Assembly: GCF_001039355.2 (NCBI RefSeq)
Contig: NW_019775422.1
Coordinates: 209,087 to 273,086 of the forward strand
Source of the DNA: Lingula anatina
Lineage: Eukaryota; Brachiopoda; Lingulata; Lingulida; Lingulidae
Direction: 5' to 3'
Length of the DNA: 64,000 nucleotides
A model generated the notes under the pieces. That model saw nothing but the letters and a program-made list of their open reading frames with translations. It was not told the origin of the DNA and made no database searches. Positions 45,501 through 57,100 of this stretch are shown here, piece by piece. A program made the translations under genes and the position numbers. Numbering within the stretch: the stretch's first letter is position 1; every line of letters begins with the position of its first letter.

Positions 45501-48500
45501 CATCTGGAGTTGACCACATTTTCCTTTTGATGCAGCATTTGAGTAAAAAAAAAAGCCCCACTTTGTACTGTGTGACCTTAAAATCCACTGACTAAAATAC
45601 GTGTTACACTTTGGAATGTCATATTTGATGCTTATTAGGGTGTGTCATATAGAATTGGCACATTTTGGAGGATTCATATTTTGTGCTAAGGATTTGTCAT
45701 ATACTAATAGCTAGGCTTGGCACACAAACCTCCCACTATGAAACAGTATATTGATGAGATTCCCTAGACATAAAAGATTGATCATGCACCATCAGTCATG
45801 TTAGTAGTATGGCTAAGACTGCTCCCTTCAAATTAAGCGCATATTGCTTAGTGTGCGTTCAGTGCCATAAAAGTCATTAGAAAAGGGTATTGATTTTTGG
45901 TCTGCATTAAGTGATGATGCTCGTAATGCATGAATGCAGAGTCAAGGGATTTATTCTTTGCCCATGCAGGATTCTGTGTATCTAATGGAAAACTGTGGCC
46001 TAATCATATTATACAGCAAGCACCAGCTTTTAGTAATTATATTGGGTGGAAAATAATTCTACAAGGTTCAGCAAAGCTCTTTTTTCATTATGTTTATTTA
46101 TTTGGGATATATCGACTGTGCATGACAATTTTCCTATATGGGAGCCCTGAAACAAATTTTACAGTGTTTGACAATAAGAGCAGATTGTTTTGCATAAATA
46201 ATCATGCAAGAATTGCCCCATTATTTTTGCTTGAGAGAAAATGCAAATACAGCCTAGATTGACCAGCACAGTCCTGAGGGAGGTTGTATTCAGTGCAAGT
46301 GCAGAGAAATGAAAATTAACTCATTCAATCAAGTTGCTCTGTACTGCTTCTCAGCACAACACATGCAGCAGTNCCCTCAAAAAATTATTCCCCCCCCCCC
46401 CCCCCCCCCCCCATGATTATTTAGGGCATGATTTCATCGAAGAAGCCATTTAACTCCTGGAAAGATTGTATTTCCTTTACATTACTGACATATTTGAGAA
46501 ACATTTTCTAAAAAATTAGGAACATAATGATATGCAAGTGCATGTTCTCTTCCAAACAAATACCAGTATGTCAGTCATGGCTGGACCACATGCTCAAACA
46601 AGATGTCACATTTCCCTCAAAAAAATATTTGTTGTAAGGAAAAAGATGAACTGTGTAGTGAAATTCAGTCATGATACCAGTTACTAGTGAAGATCTATTT
46701 ATGAGGAGAAATATGTTTGATTTGAAAAACTTAATATCATTTGTAGGTAATTGTTTGTTGTTATTCAGATTGTTACTCTTTGCTCATATTACAATATTTC
46801 TGTGGCTCTATATTTCTAAAAGATATGTTCTTGTGCAGTTGTGTAATAATTAAAATTAATTTTTGTCTTATAGAGAAACTGGGCCAGTAACTCATGGACT
46901 TCTCATGCAAAAGTCCCGCAAGGGGAAGACATTTGCAGACAGTGCAGAGTCCAACAATCCATGTCGGTTAAGGTATCAGCAGTCTTTAGTGGAAGTCTAT
47001 GCAAAGTTCCGCATCCCCAGAGGTGACAGAAATGAATATTTACCACTGAAAAAAGCCTCAGTGCGTGTAACAGATCTCATTGCCAACCAGTTGAGGATAG
47101 CTGATTCAAGTATTGCTGACCTTCGTGGCCGTTTGGTGGAAGGAAAACGCCAAGGACTTACTGAAGTTCAAGTAAGAGATTGATTTTCATTAGATTTTCT
47201 TCTATCAATTTGTGTTTTAAGACAAAGGTCAGCAGAAACAGATTTCCCTCGATTGAAATATAAACTAGAGGAAATATAAAATGCTTTATTTTGATGGTTC
47301 TATGGAATAAATTTATTATATAAAGTAGACAGAACAATAAAAAGAGAGAAAATCAAAATACTTTTTTGGTGTATCTGTTACGTGATTTAAAATGCCTTGA
47401 GTTATATTGGATAAAGCAATTTCATTACAAATTTCTACACCAGGTTCTATCTCCAAATGGACGTGTGGTGGGTGCGTGTGAAGTGCGTGTGGGCACTGAC
47501 AAAGTATCCCTGGAAAAATTATTGGTCACCATGGTAACCAATTTAAGTGTAACCATAGACCCCTGGCAAGAAATGGCCAACACCTATGTAGCTAACATCA
47601 AGATAGAACAGCAGCTGCAAAGGAAATACCAGGTAAATTGACTGAAGGGCCAGTTCTTTATTTCTGTGTATCTTTTCCTTGCATAAATGATATTCAGTTT
47701 GGTCGATTTGTGCTCTTTGCATCTCTTACAAGTGGTGCTTAAACATCTCAGAATTTTGGCAAAGATTCAAGTTTGTATCATTTCATCTGCACAATTTTAC
47801 CTAGACGTGTATGGGAGGTAATATTTTGGAATTTTATGTCAGGTTGAATGGACATAAAAAGTTCCAATGCTAATGGTCAGATATTTGGAAGGTCTGGTGT
47901 TTTGGAGGAGAACTATATTTCCCTTTAAATTCTTGTGTATACATGTCTTTAATTGATATAAAACAGAGATGTTTAGGCATAACCTTGGAACAAGCAGACA
48001 ACTGTGCATGTGTTTGTAAATGGGGAAGGAAACATACTTCCCCCGCATGGCGGGAAGTGACTATGAAAACAAGTAAGCACATCTGGAGTTGACCACATTT
48101 TCCTTTTGATGCAGCATTTGAGTAAAAAAAAAAAGCCCCACTTTGTACTGTGTGACCTTAAAATCCACTGACTAAAATACATGTTTACACTTTGGAATGT
48201 CTTATTTGATGCTTATTAGGGTGTGTCATATAGAATTGGCACATTTTGGAGGATTCATATTTTGTGCTAAGGATTTGTCATATACTAATAGCTAGGCTTG
48301 GCACACAAACCTCCCACTATGAAACAGTATATTGATGAGATTCCCTAGACATAAAAGATTGATCATGCACCATCAGTCATGTTAGTAGTATGGCTAAGAC
48401 TGCTCCCTTCAAATTAAGCGCATATTGCTTAGTGTGTGTTCAGTGCCATAAAAGTCATTAGAAAAGGGTATTGATTTTTGGTCTGCATTAAGTGATGATG

Positions 48501-50257
48501 CTCGTAATGCATGAATGCAGAGTCAAGGGATTTATTCTTTGCCCATGCAGAATTCTGTGTATCTAATGGAAAACTGTGGCCTAATCATATTATACAGCAA
48601 GCACCAGCTTTTAGTAATTATATTGGGTGGAAAATAATTCTACAAGGTTCAGCAAAGCTCTTTTTTCATTATGTTTATTTATTTGGGATATATCGACTGT
48701 GCATGACAATTTTTCTATATGGGAGCCCTGAAACAAATTTTACAGTGTTTGACAATAAGAGCAGATTGTTTTGCATAAATAATCATGCAAGAATTGCCCC
48801 ATTATTTTTGCTTGAGAGAAAATGCTAATACAGCCTAGATTGACCAGCACAGTCCTGAGGGAGGTTGTATTCAGTGCAAGTGCAGAGAAATGAAAATTAA
48901 CTCATTCAATCAAGTTGCTCTGTACTGCTTCTCAGCACGACACATGCAGCAATTGATTTCTTTTCAACATGAGTATTATTCAGCATGATCCCAAAGTGAA
49001 AGTAAATGAAAGTCATTTCCCTATTCTACCAGATCATTTCCCTGTTTTCATTTCCATTTTGGAAGGAAATAAGAGCGAGCAAATGAAATATCTCTTTCTT
49101 AATACATTAATTTGTTTCCTTTAAATTTTCAGGAAGGAATTTTAGACATATCAGTTCAGTTCTCTGATGGCAGTGTGATGCCCCTGCGCTACTTCCCTTC
49201 CTCTAGTTTTACTCTGGATACTGCTTCTCTGAACAACCATGTGGTAGCCAAGGGTGGATTGTATGGTCCTGCACAGCCTCACGTCATTGCAGTGGGGCAA
49301 GGAAAAGGGGAGTTACTCAAATTGACTCTCGAAGTGAATGAATCTTGCCAGCGACGTAAAACCAAACCCTTGTCTATAACATATGTCTATGTGGATGTTG
49401 ATTTCTCCCGAGATGAACAATTTGGGGAGCATCTGCAGAATGATGGGCATTTTAGCCCTCTAGTTAATAGTGCAAGTGACAGATGGGAAATAAAGGAGAT
49501 TTACACAGACAAAGGCTTCCTACATATTGATCTGAATAAGGACTTTGATAAAACAACAGAAAAGAAGGAGACTAAGTCAAGGTCAAAAGATAAATATGAA
49601 CGAGTGGAAAACATCCCACTTGGGATTGATCTGGGTAATTTGCCTAAGTCTGCACCCCAACCTCTGCCTAAAACTGAGCCAGAGACAGAAGCACAGCCAC
49701 AGCAAATGAGTAAAATGAATGGGATCACACCCCTTGAGATTGGAATGTATATTTTACTTGCTGTGTTTGTATTAGCTATCTTTGTATTTTTGGTCAATTG
49801 TATTGTATTTGTTGTACGTTACAGACGTAAGCGTGTGCCAAAAGACAGTAGTGAATCTATTGCCCAGGCTATGGACTGGGTCTGGATTGGAAGCTCCACT
49901 CTGGAGCGCACTTCTTTTAAAACCCAATGCTCAGAAACTCTGATGCCAAAGGCAGACTTTGATGAGCAGAAGCGCCACAGCTCACAGTCAATTCACAGTG
50001 CTCGTAACTCTATTGGTAGTCGATCTAGTGCAGTCTCTACATATAAAGGCTCAGAATGTAGTATACGTATAACCAGCAACCCACAGGCAGATGCAGAAGA
50101 GGAGGGAGACAGTGGAGAACAGGAAGAGACAAACAATCTTCCTGAGGCAGAAGCTGACCATTCAGATGGCAGTTTATTATGGGATCAGGATGCTTTGGGG
50201 ATGACACATGATGAAATTTTGGTGTACTTTGACAATCTCAAAGAGTCAAATGCATAA
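33582..50257 (+). CDS. TMEM132: TMEM132-family single-pass transmembrane protein
   Basis: Exons 33582-33633, 35472-36279, 36430-36579, 38625-38832, 40283-40426, 42052-42257, then 7A 44303-44600 / 8A 44867-45055 or 7B 46874-47171 / 8B 47444-47632, and 49133-50257. One copy of exons 7-8 gives 3,180 nt, i.e. 1,059 residues plus TAA, the usual TMEM132 size. Exon 1 encodes a signal peptide (MADLWPIWAYLWTSALLG...LSQA). The large ectodomain matches the family (for example VWVPDFPLEV, AKFRIPRGDRNEYLP, DPWQEMANTYVANIKIEQQL). One membrane span lies at about 889-913 (YILLAVFVLAIFVFLVNCIV), followed by RYRRKR and a 146-residue cytoplasmic tail with the family's DWVW motif (about 933). Relatives act in cell adhesion and link to actin regulators (nematode TMEM-132, fly detonator). 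Which vertebrate paralogue (A-E) it matches best was not determined; a pre-duplication orthologue is likely. Confidence 0.93.
33634..35471 (+). other. TMEM132 intron 1
   Basis: 1.8 kb, AT-rich, between signal-peptide exon 1 (donor GTGAGT) and exon 2 (acceptor TTTTTCAG). No repeat or coding segment recognised. Confidence 0.7.
36580..38624 (+). other. TMEM132 intron 3
   Basis: 2.0 kb between exons 3 and 4. No similarity to coding sequence; nothing recognisable beyond low-complexity T runs. Confidence 0.7.
38833..40282 (+). other. TMEM132 intron 4
   Basis: 1.45 kb of AT-rich sequence without recognised features. It ends in a long pyrimidine tract and CAG acceptor at 40282. Confidence 0.7.
40427..42051 (+). 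other. TMEM132 intron 5
   Basis: 1.6 kb. The open stretch at 41662-41901 has no family similarity and no good splice sites, so it was not called an exon. Confidence 0.65.
42258..44302 (+). other. TMEM132 intron 6, upstream of the duplicated exons
   Basis: 2.0 kb. Its last 100 bases (from about 44200) are the start of the segment repeated at about 46765. The rest shows nothing recognisable. Confidence 0.65.
44200..46370 (+). repeat. Duplicated segment, copy A (TMEM132 exons 7A and 8A)
   Basis: About 2.17 kb repeated in direct orientation at about 46765-48950 (exon offset 2,571 bp). It includes intronic flank, exon 7A (44303-44600, 99 codons), exon 8A (44867-45055, 63 codons) and 1.3 kb of following intron. 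The two copies are almost identical. Exon 7 differs at two bases and exon 8 at one, all silent; introns differ by a few percent plus small indels. Confidence 0.95.
46373..46412. other. Ambiguous base and 23-base poly-C run
   Basis: The only N seen in the window is at 46373, followed by C23 at 46390-46412. Both sit exactly where copy A of the duplication ends, which suggests a difficult or joined stretch of the assembly. Confidence 0.9.
46765..48950 (+). repeat. Duplicated segment, copy B (TMEM132 exons 7B and 8B)
   Basis: Second copy, with exon 7B at 46874-47171 and exon 8B at 47444-47632 encoding the same peptides as copy A, both with intact splice sites. Exons 7+8 total 487 bp (1 mod 3), so a transcript with both pairs would lose frame. 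7A-8A, 7B-8B or 7A-8B would all give the same protein. Copy B is separated from copy A by about 395 bp of unrelated sequence that contains an N and a C run. Confidence 0.92.
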
Positions 50258-51244
50258 CACAGTGCATTACGATCTTAGATGAGTGATGAGCAAAATACCT
50301 TTTTGGGTCCCAAATACATGTTTGTATTTATAATATCAAGAATTCTTGATAATATGTAGTACTTACTGTGTTCGTTTATTACTTACAAAAATATTCTGTT
50401 ATATGCCATATTTTAAATAAATTCAGTTATATTAGATATCATTAGATGTCATTCATATGTATATATTTTGTGTATGGTGCAGTATGTGTGCTTTGTCTTG
50501 CCAGAGATAAGTAAAAGAATTTTGTCCTGCCAAGATAACCATAGATTTGTTCTTATGTAATTGACATGAAATAAGAATGGCTAAACTTTTTGATAAATCT
50601 AATATGATTAATTCTAGAAAAGCTATAGAAATTATTAAGGATAACTGCTTCAGTGCATAACACTGAATTGTGTTTCAGAAAAGAAGAAATGTTTTTGTTG
50701 TGTAGAAGGTAGAGATTAAAAATGTCAAAAAACAGATCTACAGTTGTGCTATTTAAAGTGGTGGACCATTTAGAAAAGATAAAATTATTTCTCTGATAGA
50801 CTGAAAATAAAGTTTTATTTGTTTTCATATCACTGTTAAAAGAATCTATGAAACTACTGCAAAATATTGAATCCATTAGGTTAATCTTGGCAGAGGAAAA
50901 GGACAGCAAGAATGGTGTAGCTACTTCACAGGTTAAATATGTTGGATCATTATGTAATCGTATAGTTGTGCAAATGTTATAGATGTTTTCACAACTGGTT
51001 TGATTACCCAGTCGTCTGGTAACACTTCCTTATTATTGTATTTATTGACATCAGTAACATATTCATATCATGTAAATACCATTATATACATCAAATTATT
51101 CCTGTTGAGCTCCATTACAAATGTGAAATAAATGAGTAAAATTGATGACTGTTTCTGCTTTTAGAACTCCTGTTAACATATCATCAGAGTTTGTGACATG
51201 AAAATCATTAACTTGGCCAACAATGCTCCAGTGTGAGAGAACAT

Positions 51245-51248
<4 letters not shown>

Positions 51249-51301
<53 letters not shown>
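51249..51301. repeat. (AT)n microsatellite
   Basis: About 26 uninterrupted AT units downstream of TMEM132. Open frames reading IYIYIY here are artefacts of this repeat. Confidence 0.97.
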
Positions 51302-51304
<3 letters not shown>

Positions 51305-53510
51305 CACTTGTAACTGCACCATTATGCTCCTTTGGGGCTTTCTTGACAAACCCATTTTTATATGCAGAAACAGATGTGTCTGTACAAAAGCAAAATAAAA
51401 GGAAGACCATTTTCAGTTTCAGACCAGTTTTAGCTGAAATGAAGGCATTTTGTGTTATTGACATGAAAATTGCTTTTTTTTTTTTTTTTTTTTTTTGTTG
51501 TTGTTGTTGTTTCTTTTTGAGAATTTGATAAGACTCCCCATGTAATTTGCCTAGATATCATTTAATCTGTCTATTCAAAAGGTTTTGTAAATGAAATACC
51601 ATATCTGGCTAAAAAGAAAATATCAATCTTAATAGCAAAAAAAAAATAATAATAAATTAAAAACTGTGGATGGACTATGGTACAAACTATGTGGAGAACC
51701 TTTTTGTTATAGCCAACAGTTATGTTGTAAGTTGAAAACGCTTCCAAGTAGTAATCTGTCTGTAATCTTTTTTAAAAAATCTTATATATAAATGAACTTG
51801 TTAGTGTGCTTGAAACAAAAAATCCATCCAAAAAATGAGAACTTCTCAAGTAAAAACATGGTTGACAAGTTTAACATCATTTGTGAAAATGTACAGTTCC
51901 ATGTCTGAATAATAAAATTGAGAATTCCAAAACACTTAAAATGAAACTAGAGTTTTGGGTGTTTATCAAAACTGTTTACGCTGCAGATATTTTGTAAATG
52001 TGTTACATTTACGAATCGAGGGCATATTTTGACATTTTATTTCAGATATTGTAATCCATCCTATTAGAGGTGATAACAAAATTTTTGAACCATCATATAT
52101 AATGCACCAGGTGGATCACAATAATGCATCAGGTGGTCTCACATAAATTACTGAACAAAGGTAGCTCAACTAACACATCATGTAAATGGAGGTGAAAACT
52201 ACTTAAATCTTGGCCATCACAGAAAAAAAAACAAATTTCACTTGTTTTGGTTTTTATTGTCACTAATTACTGGGACAAGCATTATCAACATCAGCTTCTG
52301 ATGACATTTATAATCTAAATTTCGAGTATGCTTCAAAGAAAAATGAAAACCAAACAAAATACAACAACAACAAGCACTATTTTTAATGGACAGTTTATTC
52401 GCAATACCTTCAGAGGAATAGGCTACATCACTCTCTTCATTCCTACCAGCCAGCAGTAGGAACATGAACCTTTCAATGCAAAAAAATCCCACAAATGGGA
52501 ACCTCTGTAATAACTGTAGCTGTAGCCGTTATTTGTCATTTTTCATCATTTGAAATTTCACACAATGGAGTATTAATTTTGTTTCATCAATCTACAAAAT
52601 AACACGTATGAACTAAACACCCTATTAAGGCATTTAATGCTGTATGATAAGAAACTAATCTGAATTGAACTATCAATGTAATCCTGATGTTCAATACACA
52701 CCTTAAACGTATACATAATGATGACAATGCTGCATTTCATTTACTAAGAGCAATTTTGTCATGGTCATCAACATTCTTTCTCTTATCTCATGTTCCAACA
52801 TGAACATTTATCATTCAAAGTTTGGGTGTACCTGTCAGGTGGCAACAAAAACTAATGAAAGTACCTTTTTTAATTGTAAAAATCATTAACACTTCAGGTC
52901 AGGGATTACAACTATGCATAAGGTACATGACATCGCATTTAATTAAATGCATATTTTAGAAAATCTTATCGTCCATTTGTAAAATTGTTTTTTTTTTTTT
53001 TACAAAATATATAATGGAATGGTTTCTTATTTTATTCAACATTCATGTAAGAAAACATCAAGGCATTCAATTCTGTTAGACATACATGCCAGGAATGAAG
53101 CACATATAGACAAAACAATGGCTATCTAATGGTGTCATGGGTCATATCCATAAGGAGGAACATTAATTTCAAGTCAGTAAAGAACAGATATTGTGTTATA
53201 TTTGCATAATTTTGACTTCGCCTATTTTTTTTTTTTTTTTGCACTGTTCTATACTGAATGACCCTCCAATATGAAAAAAAGTCAACAGTGATTAAAAACA
53301 ATATAAATCTATCATGCAAATATTACACAAAACAAATATGTGGCTCACAGACATGACTAAAATGTTCTCTTTTTGAGGATTGACCCTCATTATTTGGTTG
53401 TATAGTAGTTACACTATTTCATGTATTATGCTTTTAATATCTACAAGTTTAGTATTCTGTCGGGCAATATCGGAATTACTGTATATGCCATTTGGCACAA
53501 ACAATCATAG

Positions 53511-53733
53511 GTGTATTCCCAGAGATTTAGATCGATCCAGGGATTAAGATTTAGATCGACCTAACTCCCTGGGGGTTCACGCTAAATTGCAGTCAGCCGA
53601 GCGCGCACCATAGTTAACTACCCCCTTACAGCTTTCAGTAGGCGGGACAGACGCCTAAGCCGGCTAAGCTGACAGTAATCTAGTGAGACTCCCCACAGGG
53701 ATAGATCGATCTAAAATCTATGGAAATGGGGTC
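53511..53733 (+). mobile_element. MITE-like inverted-repeat element, copy 2 (diverged)
   Basis: Same order of blocks as copy 1 (GATCGACCTAACTCCCTGGG, CAGCTTTCAGTAGGCGGGAC, TAATCTAGTGAGACTCCCC) but with many substitutions and an altered left end. CATAG occurs directly on both sides (53506-53510 and 53733-53737) and may be a target-site duplication. It lies downstream of the SLC15A4 stop codon. Confidence 0.75.
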
Positions 53734-54183
53734 ATAGTCTTTGACGTACATAATACATTTGATATGGACTATTTCTAGTGGCTCTTATCTGGGTATCAGT
53801 TTAAATTGTTGTTTATAACATGCTGCAAAGACTGAGATGGCCTTATAGGAAACTTTTAACCTGAATTCTAGCCCTTATATTGGCTCATCTTCTAACAAAA
53901 AGCAACTCAGGTGAAGAAGAACAACACTTCAACATATCAACAGCATATGCTGCAGAGTAACATTTTACATAAACAATTTAAAAACTCAATAAATGATATG
54001 GCTTAATGGCAAGATACAAAAAGTTTCAAAATTTACAAAAAATTTCTCCCACAGTTTGAACTTGATAAAACCTGAATGCAGTTCTAAATGTTAAATACAT
54101 GCCATTACTTAAGCCAAGTGCATATTTTGTACGTTTTGACTTGATGTCATTGAAAAACCAATTGAGTATGGTAATCACGTTTA

Positions 54184-57100
54184 TCATCCATCAAAGATAG
54201 TTTTCTGCACGTGGCTCGAATCATCGCTTATATTACCAAGGCCGTTTTGTGTTCTCTTTTTCTTTTTAACTTCACCCAGCCTATAATACCTAGCAGCCAC
54301 AAAGAAAATCAGAAGTCCAACAAGCTGGAGCCCTGCTAAAAAGTAATAGTAGTAGTCCAGGTGGCATTCACATGTCTTATTCTTACCACATGTAAACTTA
54401 CAGTTTATATTTCCATTATCCTGGTCAAAAAACCACACACCCTGGAACCAAACCATGGAAAAAGTACCCAGCAAAGCCCCAATTCCACTAAAAAGCCAAA
54501 ACAACCCCATAATGATGCTCTGCATAGAAGCTGGAGATTGAGAGTAGGCAAACTCCAGACCTGAAATGAACAAAATATAAAACAACGTTACCTTCGTTCT
54601 TTTTGGTCAAGTTATATATTATAATTCTGTTGACTTATTGGGATATCTTGAAACTTTGATTTGAAAAGACATCAATGTGGGTAAAATACAAGAAAAACAT
54701 CTAGGGAAAAAGGTTATGAGTACCATTTCACATTCAATTTCTATAAATTTTTACACATGCTGTCCTAATTCTGAATCAGATAGAAGGATAAACCTATCCA
54801 AGTAACATATACCTGCGACACTGGCAAAAGCCTCACTGATACCAATTAGGCAGTACTGTGGAATCTGATACAGGATACTTAGGTGTGAAGCATTATATGA
54901 AGTGTTTCCTATAAACAAGAATGTAAATTTATCAAAGGTAAAATAAACATTTGGAAAGTCATTTCAAATGAAAAATACCCTTACATCTATTACAATCTTT
55001 AAAAGCATTAACATGATATCAGTAATTATAATCTCTATTACACACTACAAAACAATTTCCTTTTACATGGATAACAACTGTTCTCTTTGGCCAATAAATT
55101 TCCTCTTAAAGGGATAACAACTGTTCGTTTTGGCAAAAAAATTATTTTTCTGGGGTAAACATTAATTTTTCCATACTAACCAATGGTCAATGAATCCATT
55201 CTGACATTCAAAGATAGTCCATGGTTAAAAAAAAATTTGGCTTTTTGTAATAATCTCTTTAGAGATTATAACAAAGGGTAGCCATCTATGGAGGTCACAT
55301 GGACTGATGGCAAACACAGATTTCAGGATAAGTGCAGTTACCACTGATTTGGTGGTAAAATAGAATTTATTATACTTCTATGAAGTGTTAACAATGTATT
55401 TATTGTGAAATATGAAACTCAAACATAGAGTTTTTATCCCTTTAAATATAACTTTTAAACTACTTACCAATTTCCTGTATGATGATCCCGTTGTTATGTA
55501 CATCATGTAATCGTATTGTCTCAATACCCCCCGCCATTGCAACAGCAAGGACAGAAAACAACAGTCCAACTGTAATACGGGAGATCATGCTAAACTGTCT
55601 TCCAGAGCGGTCAAGTTTAGGATAGACACATCTGTCCAACAGAGGGATTAGAAACAACAAAAAGAGGACATCAAAAAGAGAAAGACTGGCAACTGGTACC
55701 TGCAAGGAAAACATAAAAATAAATAAAACTTCAAATAATTTAATAACTGAATATTAATAATGATTTTAAGGTTTGCATTGAGGCATTTTTCACTTATGTT
55801 TTATAATGCTTAGTTCTTTTTTTATTCCTGAAAAACATTTAAAATAATCTCAAAAATCATTATAAAATATTTTGTCACCATTCTTACTAGCTGCATTAGA
55901 ACATCTCATCATTCCCAAAAATGAAAAAAGGAAATAATGAAAATGTAATTGAAACAAATAAAATGTAAAACAAAAACTTATTTTAATTAAAACACACAAT
56001 AATATGCCTAAATAAACTTACGTCATATTCCTTTTTGGGTTCAAATATACTCAGACTCATGTGAAGACCTTGCACAAGAAATGTGGATTCCATCTAAAAA
56101 AAGAAATTGCCAAAAATAATACTTCATCCAAACTCAAATAAAGAGAAAATTATCTATACTTCTTTATGCAAAAGTTATTAAAATTTTTTCAAACAACACA
56201 TAACAAAATTCCTATATACCTGAAAATACACCATCCAATATGGAATGAGTGCTGAGAAGACCATCATAATTTTCCCCAAGGCCTTGACATCATCTACCAT
56301 AGACTCATGGTAGCTGCCTCCAAAGCGCACTTTGGCATAGTCCAGACAGTCTGTGGGTTTACTACTGTGTGACAAGTCTGCAGAGTCGACGTGTTCTTCA
56401 CTGCAATTAACAATGTTTAGTTAAAATTCTACCTCAATGCACTGATATCAGGGTGAAGATCAACAGTCAACAGCCTAATGCTGATTGACCCATTTGCTAA
56501 TTATGGATCATAATTGTTGACTGGGGAAATAATACAGATCTGCACCCTGAAAGAACAGATCTTTAATTCAAAGAGTAAGGTTGTCATATTTTACATTCAT
56601 CAAAATATGCAATTTACCAATCTTACACCAGAACATTTACTTACAAAGCTGGACTGTTTTCTCACTGATACAATCAACTGATTTATGAGAATCAAAGAAT
56701 ATTAATAAAAAAGCAACGATTATTTTCTATTCATCCTAGATAAATTACCTATGGAAAGGTAACTGCCCATCAATTACTTTTCTATTTCTTCGGTTCCTAA
56801 ATGCTTCACCTATAATCTTGAAAATATTGGTAAGAACACTCCCGGTAGCCGGCCTCCTAATGTAGGCAGGAGTACCTGTAAAATATTGAATAATTATCAA
56901 CATATATGTTATTAAACATAAAGTAGTTTACAGTACACCATAGTAATGTTTCAAATAACATTTTAGTTTCCAGTCCTAGAAATCTACACCTGATTGCAAT
57001 CCCCCCACCCCCATTTGATACCTTTAAAATCCAACAAACCACTTTTTGTACCGATTGCTAATTGTGGGATGCTGCAATTGAAAGCAATCTGAATGTGGCT

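Larger units (their letters stand above)
50258..54183. other. TMEM132 / SLC15A4 convergent intergenic region and 3' UTRs
   Basis: 3.9 kb between the two stop codons. Candidate TMEM132 poly(A) signals AATAAA occur at about 50416, 50806 and 51126. Several TTTATT (minus-strand AATAAA) lie in 52250-53030 and could serve SLC15A4. The region also holds an (AT)n microsatellite, a T run (51473-51496) and MITE copy 2. No further gene is supported. Confidence 0.6.

Noticed and set aside
45260-45503. Minus-strand frames of about 70 residues that occur twice (also 47839-48082)
   Set aside because: The repetition comes from the 2.2 kb DNA duplication. They lie in an intron and have no known family or splice context.
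45930-46262. Plus-strand frame of 110 residues, also present at 48511-48828
   Set aside because: Intronic sequence within the duplicated segment; the second copy is altered by changes that are not protein-preserving, and no family is recognised.
51173-51528. Open frames rich in Ile-Tyr on both strands
   Set aside because: They are translations of the (AT)n microsatellite.
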